A stretch of 64,000 nucleotides of DNA, from the NCBI RefSeq assembly GCF_000196315.1, contig NC_014230.1:1756001-1820000 (forward strand). Reading direction: 5' to 3'. The stretch is from Croceibacter atlanticus HTCC2559 (GTDB lineage Bacteria > Bacteroidota > Bacteroidia > Flavobacteriales > Flavobacteriaceae). Within the stretch, counting starts at the first letter, position 1; each line of letters opens with the position of its first letter. The notes under the pieces are model-generated. The model was not told the origin of the DNA. It saw nothing but the letters and a program-made list of their open reading frames with translations, and did no database searches. Both the position numbers and the translations under genes were made by a program. Shown in pieces: positions 44,606 through 52,844 of this stretch.

Positions 44606-45091
44606 ATGAAACTAAAATTCACCTTTATAATAGCAGCCTTAACAATCTTCGTGGTGTTAACTGGTTGTAGAACGCCAGAGAAGAGTTCAGGATATTACAA
44701 TTATTCTGTAGAGTGTTTAGGCAATGAAAACAATGGTAATATCATAGTAAAAAGTTGGGGAACTGGAAGAGATAGAAATGAAGCTGAAGCCAATGCTGAA
44801 AAAAATGCCTTAAAAGATATCATGTTTAAAGGCATAAGAAATGGTAAGGAAGAATGCGGAAGCAGACCCTTAATTGTTAAGCCAAATACATTAGAAAATA
44901 ATGAGGTGTATTTTAATCGCTTCTTTACAAGTACCTACAAGAAATTTGTGGCTATGCATAGAGAGCCATTATTAGATAGAACTTTTAATCCTAACCCAAG
45001 AACTAATAAGAATGTAGCCTATGCATTAACCTTAACAGTAGATGTTTCGATGCTTAAAAGCCACCTTGTTAGAGATAACATAATAGACTAA
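44606..45091 (+). CDS. LPP20-like lipoprotein, paralogue B
   Basis: A 161-residue lipoprotein; the signal ends LTGC (Cys21). It follows the same plan as the preceding gene: CLGNENNGNIIVKSWGTG, then EAEANAEKNALKDIMFKGIRNG, a Cys in EECGSRPLI, and YFNRFFTSTYKKFVAM. The C-terminus LTVDVSMLKSHLVRDNIID parallels VSVNKALLRKELEDAGI of paralogue A. One copy is soluble and periplasmic, the other lipid-anchored, which suggests they meet at a membrane. It starts 17 bases after paralogue A and five before the next gene. Confidence 0.68.
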   Translation: MKLKFTFIIAALTIFVVLTGCRTPEKSSGYYNYSVECLGNENNGNIIVKSWGTGRDRNEAEANAEKNALKDIMFKGIRNGKEECGSRPLIVKPNTLENNEVYFNRFFTSTYKKFVAMHREPLLDRTFNPNPRTNKNVAYALTLTVDVSMLKSHLVRDNIID

Positions 45092-45096
45092 GTACT

Positions 45097-46053
45097 ATGA
45101 GAAAAATTATAACACTTTTATTATTAGCTGTAAGTACCCTAGCAATTGGGCAAGCAAAAAAACCTACTCTTATGGTAGTACCAAGTGATGCTTGGTGTAT
45201 ACAAAATGGGTACAGTATGAATTTTGAAAATCAAGGTACTGTAGAGACTATTCCAGATTACAAAGCCGCTTTTCAAAATGATCCAGACCTTTTACTTGTT
45301 ATAAGTAAAATTAATGGTCTTATGGCAGATCGTGGCTTTCCACTTCAAAATATGGAGTCTGTAATTAAGTCCCTAAATAGTTATTCTGCAGAAGATGCCT
45401 TAAGGTCTTCCAAATCTGGAGGCGAAGTAGAAGAAAGTCCTATTGATAGATTTAAAGCTGTAGCAAAAGCAGATATTATTATGCAACTAACCTGGACGTT
45501 AAACAAAACAGGGCCAAAACGTTCTGTAACCTTTAACTTACAAGGCTTAGATGCTTATTCAAATAAACAGATAGCAACAGCAGCAGGAACAGGAGCGCCA
45601 TCATTCTCTGCAGAATTGCCTGTACTTTTGGAAGAATCTGTACTATCACACATGGATAATTTTACTAACTCTCTACAAAATCATTTTGATGATTTATTTG
45701 AAAATGGTCGCGAGATTAAAATTAGAATTAAACGTTGGGATGATTGGGATGAAGATCTTGAAAGCTCTTTTGGTCCAGAAGATGAAGAGTTAAGTTTTAT
45801 TATTGAAGATTGGATAGCAGATAATACAGTAAAGGGAAGATTCTCTACAACAGATGCTACAGAGAATATGATGATTTTTGACCAAGTTAGAATTCCATTG
45901 TATTTTACTAGAAATGGTAGAGAACGCGCAATGGATACAAGACGATTTGCAAAAGGGCTAAGTGATATGCTCAAAAATTCGCCTTATAATATTGTAAACA
46001 AATTAACAACAAGAGGATTAGGCGAAGCCACTATCTTTTTGGGAAGTAAATAA
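45097..46053 (+). CDS. Exported DUF6175-family protein
   Basis: A 318-residue exported protein; the signal peptide ends AIGQ near residue 19. The body begins KKPTLMVVPSDAWCIQNGY and continues with KINGLMADRGFPLQNM, KADIIMQLTWTLN, and RIKRWDDWDEDLESSF. I recall this as DUF6175, a Bacteroidota family without a known role. The sequence order (VVPS start, MADRGF, periplasmic alpha/beta mix) is reminiscent of CsgG/TolB-N-like secretion or lipoprotein domains, which is inference. It starts five bases after paralogue B, with nine bases to the next gene. Confidence 0.72.
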   Translation: MRKIITLLLLAVSTLAIGQAKKPTLMVVPSDAWCIQNGYSMNFENQGTVETIPDYKAAFQNDPDLLLVISKINGLMADRGFPLQNMESVIKSLNSYSAEDALRSSKSGGEVEESPIDRFKAVAKADIIMQLTWTLNKTGPKRSVTFNLQGLDAYSNKQIATAAGTGAPSFSAELPVLLEESVLSHMDNFTNSLQNHFDDLFENGREIKIRIKRWDDWDEDLESSFGPEDEELSFIIEDWIADNTVKGRFSTTDATENMMIFDQVRIPLYFTRNGRERAMDTRRFAKGLSDMLKNSPYNIVNKLTTRGLGEATIFLGSK

Positions 46054-46062
46054 TAATACATC

Positions 46063-47040
46063 ATGAAAAGATATATAAAATATAGTGTTGTGGTAGGCCT
46101 TTTATTGGCGCTACTACCGTTACAAGCTCAAAATGATTTTGGAACTTCAGACGATTTAGGTAGAATACAGCTTACCTCTTATGTCTCTAACCAAATTGAA
46201 AACCTACCAATAGTTGCTCGTAATAACTTACAAAGTAAATTGGCAAGAGCCGTTAATAAATACGGTTTAGGAGGATCTACCAATAATGCAAGATTTATAA
46301 TTACACCAAATGTTTCTGTCTTAGAGAAAAATGTGTTGGCTACGGCGCCACCTAGAGTTGTAGTTGTTTTAGATATTGGATTATTTGTAGGAGATGGTGT
46401 TTCTGGTACTAAATTTTCTTCAGGATCTATTACTGCTAAAGGAGTAGGCTCTAATGAAACAAAGGCATATATAAATGCATTTAAACAATTACGTCCCGAA
46501 AACAAAGAATTTAAAAGCGTAATTGAAGCAGCAAAGCCTAAGATATTAGAGTATTATAATACTAATTGTGATTTTATTGTAGCTGAAGCTCAAAACCAGG
46601 CTGCACAAAACAATTTTGATATGGCTTTACTTAACCTAACCACAGTGCCACAAGTAAGTAAAGATTGTTATAGCAAAGTATCTGCATTAATTCCAGAATA
46701 CTATCAAAAGAAGATAGATACAGAGTGTAATCTAAAACTAAACAATGCACGTAATGTTTGGAATACAGATCAAAATTTAGATGGAGCAGACAAAGCAGGA
46801 ATTATACTTTCTAGTATAGACCCTAACGCTTCTTGTTATAGAGATGCTGTACGTCTGTCTAACGATATAGGAAAACGTGTAAAAGACCTTACGGATCGTG
46901 AATGGAAGTATATTCTAAATCAGCAGAAACTTGATGCTCAAGTAGAAAAAGCGTCTTTAGATACAGCTCAAAAAGTATTGACAACCTATTTTGAAAATCA
47001 ACCACAAACAATTAACTATAATGTGAGAGGTTGGTGGTAA
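46063..47040 (+). CDS. Exported CsgG-like/TPR-like protein of unknown function
   Basis: A 325-residue exported protein; the signal peptide ends LQAQ near residue 24. The N-terminal half (GRIQLTSYVSNQIENLP, RFIITPNVSVLEKNVL, RVVVVLDIGLFVGDG) reads like the alpha/beta domain of CsgG/FlgO-type envelope proteins. A helical second half (about 160-305) with repeated Ala-rich helices and regularly spaced Cys looks TPR-like (NFDMALLNLTTVPQ). It ends INYNVRGWW, an aromatic terminus. It is last of the five-gene series, closed by a strong terminator. Confidence 0.65.
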   Translation: MKRYIKYSVVVGLLLALLPLQAQNDFGTSDDLGRIQLTSYVSNQIENLPIVARNNLQSKLARAVNKYGLGGSTNNARFIITPNVSVLEKNVLATAPPRVVVVLDIGLFVGDGVSGTKFSSGSITAKGVGSNETKAYINAFKQLRPENKEFKSVIEAAKPKILEYYNTNCDFIVAEAQNQAAQNNFDMALLNLTTVPQVSKDCYSKVSALIPEYYQKKIDTECNLKLNNARNVWNTDQNLDGADKAGIILSSIDPNASCYRDAVRLSNDIGKRVKDLTDREWKYILNQQKLDAQVEKASLDTAQKVLTTYFENQPQTINYNVRGWW

Positions 47041-47063
47041 TAGCTAATTAATAGTGTTAATAT

Positions 47064-47095
47064 AAACCGTCACAGCTATTGTGACGGTTTTTTTA
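47064..47095 (+). terminator. Terminator closing the five-gene envelope cluster
   Basis: AAACCGTCACA / TGTGACGGTTT with a 5-base loop and T7 run. It overlaps the first open codons ahead of fabG, which fixes the fabG start downstream. Confidence 0.88.
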
Positions 47096-47157
47096 TGCGT
47101 GATACATTTAACTTGTTATATTTACAACCATTGAACAACCAAACACGATTTAATACT

Positions 47158-47904
47158 ATGAAATTATTAGAAGGTAAGAACGCAATTATAACGGGTGCAA
47201 GTAGAGGTATAGGTAAAGGTATTGCCGAAGTTTTTGCAAAACACGGTGCTAACATTGCATTTACATACAGTTCGTCTTCTGAAGCTGCAGAAGAATTGGA
47301 AAAAGAACTTTCAGCTTTAGGGGTTAAAGCTAAAGCTTATAAAAGTAATGCAGCAAGCTTTCAACAATGTCAGGACTTGGTTTCTGATGTGGCAAGAGAT
47401 TTTGAAAGTATAGATATTCTTATAAATAACGCAGGTATTACTAAAGACAATTTATTAATGCGTATGACAGAAGAAGATTTTGATAAAGTTATAGATGTTA
47501 ACTTAAAATCTGTCTTTAATATGACTAAAGCTGTACAACGTACTATGCTTAAGCAACGTAAAGGAAGCATTATTAATATGAGTAGTGTTGTAGGTGTAAA
47601 AGGTAATGCAGGACAAAGTAACTATGCTGCATCTAAAGCTGGTATTGTAGGTTTTTCTAAATCTATGGCATTAGAGCTTGGAAGCAGAAATATTAGAACA
47701 AACGTAATTGCACCTGGTTTCATAGAAACTGAAATGACAGGTAAACTAGATGAGAAAACAGTGCAAAGTTGGAGAGATGCTATCCCATTAAAACGTGGTG
47801 GTTCTCCAGAAGATATCGCAAATGTTTGTGTTTTCTTAGGAAGTGATATGAGTGGTTATGTTACAGGACAAGTATTAAATGTTGATGGTGGTATGCTAAC
47901 CTAA
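47158..47904 (+). CDS. fabG: 3-oxoacyl-ACP reductase
   Basis: NADPH-dependent ketoreductase of fatty acid elongation, 248 residues, cytoplasmic. The nucleotide-binding TGASRGIGKG is at about 11-20, NNAG at about 87-90, the catalytic Ser in SSVVG, and YAASK carries the Tyr/Lys pair. ATG 47158 (MKLLEGKNAIITG) gives the normal length; the open frame back to 47095 begins inside a terminator. It stands apart from other fab genes; the vWA protein gene follows after 40 bases. Confidence 0.93.
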   Translation: MKLLEGKNAIITGASRGIGKGIAEVFAKHGANIAFTYSSSSEAAEELEKELSALGVKAKAYKSNAASFQQCQDLVSDVARDFESIDILINNAGITKDNLLMRMTEEDFDKVIDVNLKSVFNMTKAVQRTMLKQRKGSIINMSSVVGVKGNAGQSNYAASKAGIVGFSKSMALELGSRNIRTNVIAPGFIETEMTGKLDEKTVQSWRDAIPLKRGGSPEDIANVCVFLGSDMSGYVTGQVLNVDGGMLT

Positions 47905-47944
47905 ATCAAGATTCAAAAAGAATACGATTCTTGTAATATCACCT

Positions 47945-49978
47945 ATGGAAAGTCAAACAATCTTATTAATATTTTTAGCCGCTATTTCTGCTTTAGGAAT
48001 AGCGGTCTTTCAATATTTAAAATCTAAGAAAGAGCGTACTAAGCGGTCTTTCATGTTAGCGTTATTAAGGTTTGTTTCTATTTTCGGGATATTACTGCTT
48101 TTAATAAACCCAAAATTTACAAATACTTCTTACGTACTCGAAAAAAGCAACCTTGTTTTAGCTGTAGATAATAGTCAATCTATAAACTATTTTAAGTCTA
48201 CAGATGAGGTTACTGCATTTGTAGCTTCAATTAGAGAGAATAAAAATATTCAAGAAAAATATAACATTTCAACATTTACGTTTGGTAATACATTAAAAGC
48301 TCAAGACACTTTTAGCTTTTCAGAAAACCAAACCAATGTTACTTCAGCATTTAAAGAGCTTCAAGATATTTATAAGGGTAAGGTAGCGCCAACCGTAATA
48401 ATTACAGATGGTAATCAAACTTACGGAGAAGCTTACCAATACGCTGCTAAAAAATATAAGCAAGATGTATATCCTGTTATAGTTGGAGACACCACAAGCT
48501 ATCAAGATTTAAAGATTTCTCAGTTAAATGCTAATAGATATGCGTTTTTAAACAATAAATTTCCTGTTGAAATTATTGCAAATTATAATGGAAATTCAGC
48601 AGTATCTACCAAATTAAATGTGTTTCAAAATGGTCGAGTAATCTATAGTCAGCCATTATCTTTTTCTAAAGAGAAAACTTCAGAAATTGTTCAGGTAACC
48701 TTACCAGTAACTTCAATAGGAGTTAAGACTTATACTGTAAGCTTACAAGCTTTAGATGCCGAAAAAAACACTGTAAATAATAAAAAATCTTTTGGAATAG
48801 AAGTTATAGATGAGCGCACCAATGTTCTAATCTTAACAAGTATAATTCATCCAGATTTAGGGACACTAAAAAAAGCAATAGAAAGCAATGAGCAACGCAA
48901 CGTTACTATTAAAAAAAGTGATGAGCCAGATATTAATTTAAAAGATTATCAAGCAGTATTGCTTTACCAACCTAATGTAAGTTTTAAACCTTATTATGAA
49001 ACTATAAAAACGTTAGGCATAAATACGTTTACAATAACAGGAACACGTACAGATTATAGATTTTTGAACGATAATGGTGAGTTGTTTACTAGAGAATTAA
49101 GTGCTCAAGTTGAAGATTATCAAGCAGAATTCAATTCTAATTTTTCAACATTTCAGGTAGACGATATAGGATTTTCAAACTTTCCTCCATTAGTAGATGA
49201 GTTTGGTGAAGTGTCTATTAAAAAAGCCCATACGCCACTATTAATGCAAACAATTTCAGGACTACCAACAGGAAGCTCACTGCTAACAACCATTGAAGAT
49301 GGAGCACAACGACACGCTGTTTTATTTGGAGAAGGTATTTGGAGATGGAGAGCTCAAAGTTATTTAGATAACCAATCTTTTGAACCCTTTGATGAATTTG
49401 TTGGTAAATTAATACAATATTTAGCATCTAAGGAAAGGCGTAATAGGTTAAATATAAATTACAACTCTTTTTACAATGGTGGAGATAACATTGTAATAGC
49501 CGCTCAGTATTTTGATAAGAATTATGAGTTCGATGCGAGGGCTAAACTCTCTATGGTTGTAATTGGTGAGCGCAACAATACAAGGCAAGAGATACCTATG
49601 GTTTTAAAAAATAATAGGTATGAGGTAGACTTAAGTAGTCTTACTCCAGATTCCTACAAATTTTCGGTAACAGTTGCAGGCGAGTCAATCTCAAGATCTG
49701 GAAATTTTGAGATTATTGAATTTAATGTGGAGCAACAATTTTTAAGTGCTAATGTAACACCGTTACAACAAATAGCGACTAATACTAATAAAGAGCTGTA
49801 CAGTATGGGTAATTCAGCTCAGCTTATAACTAATTTATTAGAAAATGAAACTTATAACCCCATACAAAAACAACAAAAGCAAATTAAACCTTTAATAGAT
49901 TGGTACTATTTATTAGGCATCATAATCTTAACTCTTAGTTTGGAGTGGTTTATTAGAAAGTATAACGGATTAATATAA
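47945..49978 (+). CDS. vWA-domain membrane protein
   Basis: A 677-residue protein with two N-terminal helices (about 5-22 and 38-56), a large periplasmic part, and one C-terminal helix (about 655-670). A von Willebrand A-like domain begins at VLAVDNSQSINYF (about 76-88; the metal site DxSxS-like is DNSQS) and continues through VIITDGNQTYGEAY. Its topology parallels the BatA-like protein at 8457-10382, but sequence similarity is low. Such proteins are usual in Bacteroidota, often near MoxR-type ATPases, absent here. Function unknown. Confidence 0.78.
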   Translation: MESQTILLIFLAAISALGIAVFQYLKSKKERTKRSFMLALLRFVSIFGILLLLINPKFTNTSYVLEKSNLVLAVDNSQSINYFKSTDEVTAFVASIRENKNIQEKYNISTFTFGNTLKAQDTFSFSENQTNVTSAFKELQDIYKGKVAPTVIITDGNQTYGEAYQYAAKKYKQDVYPVIVGDTTSYQDLKISQLNANRYAFLNNKFPVEIIANYNGNSAVSTKLNVFQNGRVIYSQPLSFSKEKTSEIVQVTLPVTSIGVKTYTVSLQALDAEKNTVNNKKSFGIEVIDERTNVLILTSIIHPDLGTLKKAIESNEQRNVTIKKSDEPDINLKDYQAVLLYQPNVSFKPYYETIKTLGINTFTITGTRTDYRFLNDNGELFTRELSAQVEDYQAEFNSNFSTFQVDDIGFSNFPPLVDEFGEVSIKKAHTPLLMQTISGLPTGSSLLTTIEDGAQRHAVLFGEGIWRWRAQSYLDNQSFEPFDEFVGKLIQYLASKERRNRLNINYNSFYNGGDNIVIAAQYFDKNYEFDARAKLSMVVIGERNNTRQEIPMVLKNNRYEVDLSSLTPDSYKFSVTVAGESISRSGNFEIIEFNVEQQFLSANVTPLQQIATNTNKELYSMGNSAQLITNLLENETYNPIQKQQKQIKPLIDWYYLLGIIILTLSLEWFIRKYNGLI

Positions 49979-49997
49979 CTAAATATAAAAACAAAAC

Positions 49998-50813
49998 ATG
50001 GACAAATTACCTAAGATAGGATTACCAATTATTATAGGAGTAGTCATTATCATCATAATTCTAGCAAAATCTGCAATCACAATAGGATCTGGAGAAGCTG
50101 GTGTACTTTATAAAACTTTTGGTGGCGGTGTAGTAACAGAAGAGTCTCCACTAGGTGAAGGCTTTCACTTAATTGCACCTTGGAACAAAGTAATTGTATA
50201 CGAAGTAAGACAGCAGGAAGTATTTGAAAAGATGAAAGTATTATCAAGCAACGGTCTAGAAATTAATATCGATGCATCTGCTTGGTTTCAACCAATATAT
50301 GACGATTTAGGAAAGCTTCACCGTCAAAAAGGCCGTGACTATAAAGAGCGCGTGTTGTTGCCTAGTATAAGATCTGCAGCAAGAAGTGTAGTGGGACGTT
50401 ATACACCAGAGCAATTATATTCTAGCAAGAGAGATGCTATACAACAAGAAATTTTTGAAGAAACTAGAAATCTTGTGAATGACCAGTTTATTCAATTAAA
50501 TGAAGTGTTAGTAAGAGATGTTACTTTGCCACCTACAATTAAAGACGCCATTGAGCGTAAATTAAGACAAGAACAGGAATCTTTAGAATATGAGTTTAGG
50601 CTTACTAAAGCAGAGAAAGAGGCAGAGCGCCAACGTATTGATGCAGAAGGTAAAGCAGCAGCAAACCGTATTTTAAGTGCATCTTTAACAGATAAAATTT
50701 TACAGGAAAAAGGTATTGAAGCAACCTTGCAATTATCTAAATCTCCAAATGCTAAAGTTGTAGTTGTAGGTGGTGGCGATGGTGGTTTGCCAATTATATT
50801 AGGTAATAACTAA
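49998..50813 (+). CDS. SPFH/prohibitin-family membrane protein
   Basis: A 271-residue band-7/prohibitin protein with one N-terminal membrane helix (about 7-25). The SPFH domain follows (SGEAGVLYKTFGG, FHLIAPWNKVIVYEVR), then a coiled-coil rich in Glu/Arg/Lys (about 190-230). Prohibitin-type proteins make large rings in the inner membrane and influence proteases such as FtsH. It follows the vWA gene by 19 bases and ends before a bidirectional terminator. Confidence 0.9.
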   Translation: MDKLPKIGLPIIIGVVIIIIILAKSAITIGSGEAGVLYKTFGGGVVTEESPLGEGFHLIAPWNKVIVYEVRQQEVFEKMKVLSSNGLEINIDASAWFQPIYDDLGKLHRQKGRDYKERVLLPSIRSAARSVVGRYTPEQLYSSKRDAIQQEIFEETRNLVNDQFIQLNEVLVRDVTLPPTIKDAIERKLRQEQESLEYEFRLTKAEKEAERQRIDAEGKAAANRILSASLTDKILQEKGIEATLQLSKSPNAKVVVVGGGDGGLPIILGNN

Positions 50814-50844
50814 TAGAAAAGTAACAACAAAGCTTAAACATAAA

Positions 50845-50876
50845 AAAAGCCCTATCATTTATTTGATAGGGCTTTT
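50845..50876. terminator. Bidirectional terminator between SPFH gene and csp gene
   Basis: AAAAGCCCTATCA / TGATAGGGCTTTT with a 6-base loop, with A and T runs on both sides. Confidence 0.88.
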
Positions 50877-50897
50877 ACTTTGATAAAAAATATATGC

Positions 50898-51092
50898 TTA
50901 GTCGATAACTCTTACGTTAACGGCGTTCATTCCTTTGTTACCTTGTTTCAATTCGAATTCAACTCTGTCGTCTTCTCTAATCTCGTCGATTAAACCTGTA
51001 ACGTGTACAAAGTGCTCTTCGTTTGTTCCTTCTTCTTTGATAAAACCAAATCCTTTAGTGTCATTGAAGAATTTTACTGTTCCTGTTTGCAT
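50898..51092 (-). CDS. cspA: Cold-shock domain protein
   Basis: A 64-residue single cold-shock domain that binds single-stranded RNA/DNA. It has RNP1 KGFGFI and RNP2 HFVHVT, starts MQTGTVKFFNDTKGFG, and is of normal length. The 200 bases between it and the YceI region hold an AT-rich leader, where cold-shock genes often keep a structured 5' region, but I see no defined motif. The gene is monocistronic. Confidence 0.95.
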   Translation of the reverse strand: MQTGTVKFFNDTKGFGFIKEEGTNEEHFVHVTGLIDEIREDDRVEFELKQGNKGMNAVNVRVID

Positions 51093-51290
51093 TATAAAAT
51101 AATTAATTAATAAAGTGCGAAAATACTTAAAATAAAATTAGTTAGAGCTATTTATACTTAAAAACTTTAAAATAAATACGTTATAAATTTAAAAAGTCTT
51201 TAAATTTTAAGTTTAGGTTATTAAATTTCACCCTTATAATAACCTAAAACTGTGAGCAATTACGCTGGTTCTTTAATTTAAAACACAAAA

Positions 51291-51318
51291 AAAAGCGAGA
51301 CATTTCTGCCTCGCTTTA
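51291..51318 (-). terminator. Terminator after yceI-like gene
   Basis: AAAGCGAG / CTCGCTTT with a 10-base loop; the plus-strand A8 gives a T-run on the minus strand. Confidence 0.78.
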
Positions 51319-51337
51319 ATAAATTGTTACTTAAAAC

Positions 51338-52009
51338 TTATGCTTTATTTGCAACTAGCTTTACAGTAATTTCCATATCGTCACTTACCCACTTGTCTCC
51401 TAAGTTGTCAAATACAGATTTTGATCCGTAGTTTACATCCCATTTAGTACGATCTATTGTAAATGGCTCAGACTCTAAAGTCATAGTGTCACCATTCATA
51501 GTTGTAGTTACAGGAAATTCAATATTATTCTTTTTCTCTTTAATTTGTAAGTTACCTTGTACGTAAGTCTTACCATCTTTTTCAGTTACACCTGTTACAG
51601 AAAATGCAGCATTAGGATATTTTTGAACATTAAAGAAGTCACCTTCTTTACCTTCAACAGTTCCTCTAAGGTGCGCATCTAAATTATTCTTCATATCACC
51701 TTCTAAATCTGTAGATTCAATAGTAGTCATATCAATAATAAAAGTACCACTCTGTATTGTACCGTTTTCAACGTTTAATACACCAGACTCTATAGCTACT
51801 GTACCATTGTGTTTACCTGTTGGCTTAGAACCCATCCACATTAAAGAAGATGCAGCAGTATCTACTTTGTATTTAGCAGCAGCTTCAGAGGCAGCAACTT
51901 CAGTTTGAGCTTCACCAGCTTCTGTTTCATTTTTTTTATCACCTTTACAAGCTACAGTAGTACCTACAAGAGCAAGAGCAAGTGCAGCATTCAAGAAAAA
52001 TCGTTTCAT
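51338..52009 (-). CDS. YceI-family lipoprotein
   Basis: A 223-residue lipoprotein; the signal ends TVAC (Cys21). An acidic Ala/Glu linker leads to the YceI lipocalin-like barrel (about 46-220). This starts KYKVDTAASSLMWMGSK, with SGTFIIDMTTIESTDL and FFNVQKYPNAAFSV as family blocks. YceI barrels bind isoprenoids or similar amphiphiles in the periplasm. It diverges from grpE and has its own promoter and terminator. Confidence 0.9.
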   Translation of the reverse strand: MKRFFLNAALALALVGTTVACKGDKKNETEAGEAQTEVAASEAAAKYKVDTAASSLMWMGSKPTGKHNGTVAIESGVLNVENGTIQSGTFIIDMTTIESTDLEGDMKNNLDAHLRGTVEGKEGDFFNVQKYPNAAFSVTGVTEKDGKTYVQGNLQIKEKKNNIEFPVTTTMNGDTMTLESEPFTIDRTKWDVNYGSKSVFDNLGDKWVSDDMEITVKLVANKA

Positions 52010-52040
52010 AATCTTAGTTTTTAAATAATTTAATATGATG

Positions 52041-52074
52041 CAAAATTACATAGTATATAAATGTATGCTCTTAA
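52041..52074 (-). promoter_or_regulatory. Promoter for yceI-like gene
   Basis: On the minus strand TTA (plus 52072-52074), 23 bases, TAATTTTG (plus 52041-52048), then 31 bases to the ATG. Confidence 0.5.
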
Positions 52075-52102
52075 ATTATTATTAAATTATTGCGATGACA
52101 TT

Positions 52103-52134
52103 TTGACATTTTAGAAGTATTGGCAGTACTTTTG
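52103..52134 (+). promoter_or_regulatory. Promoter for grpE-dnaJ
   Basis: TTG (52103-52105, extended TTGACA), 21 bases, TACTTTTG at 52127-52134. This is a strong match 36 bases before the grpE ATG. It looks like a primary-sigma promoter. I see no CIRCE element (TTAGCACTC-N9-GAGTGCTAA). Confidence 0.72.
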
Positions 52135-52170
52135 CCAACTTATATTCAGTTATAAAATTTGATTTAGAAA

Positions 52171-52746
52171 ATGAGCACTAATAAAGAAGAATCTACAGTT
52201 AAAGATAATATAGAAGAAGTCTTAGACGACGCTATAGATAAAGTTTCTGAAGAACAAGAAAACAAAGGAGAGACAGAAGAAGAAACAACCGAAGTTTCTG
52301 AACTTGAAACTTTAAAAGAAGATTTACAAAAGGAAAAAGATAAATTCTTACGATTATTTGCTGAATTTGAAAACTTTAAGAAGCGCACAAGTAGAGAGCG
52401 TATGGAGTTGTATAAGACAGCAAACCAAGAAATGATGGGTGCTATGCTTCCTGTGTTAGATGATTTTGATCGTGCACATTCTGAAATAAGCAAAGCAAAA
52501 GATAAAAACCTATCTAAAGGAGTAGAGCTTATTCATAATAAGTTAAGAGATACTTTAGTAAGCAAAGGTCTTACTGAAATGAAAGTAAAAGAAGGTGATA
52601 CTTTTGATGCAGAAATTCACGAAGCTATCACACAAATTCCAGCTCCAAAAGACAAGCTTAAAGGTAAGATTGTTGATGTGGTTGAAAAAGGCTACAAGTT
52701 AGGAGAGCGTATAATACGTTACCCAAAGGTGGTAACAGGAATGTAA
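52171..52746 (+). CDS. grpE: GrpE nucleotide exchange factor
   Basis: Exchange factor for DnaK, 191 residues. A long acidic N-terminal region (about 1-45) is followed by the paired helices (LQKEKDKFLRLFAEFENFKKRTSRER) and the beta domain ending VVEKGYKLGERIIRYPKVVTG, the family signature. It is followed by dnaJ after 98 bases; dnaK is not in the window. Confidence 0.96.
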   Translation: MSTNKEESTVKDNIEEVLDDAIDKVSEEQENKGETEEETTEVSELETLKEDLQKEKDKFLRLFAEFENFKKRTSRERMELYKTANQEMMGAMLPVLDDFDRAHSEISKAKDKNLSKGVELIHNKLRDTLVSKGLTEMKVKEGDTFDAEIHEAITQIPAPKDKLKGKIVDVVEKGYKLGERIIRYPKVVTGM

Positions 52747-52844
52747 TATTGGCATTAAGATGTCACATCTTACAGAGTCTGGATGTAAAAGTAGACTCAT
52801 AGATTTTAATCTAAACCTCATTTTAGGATTTAGAAAACACAGAT

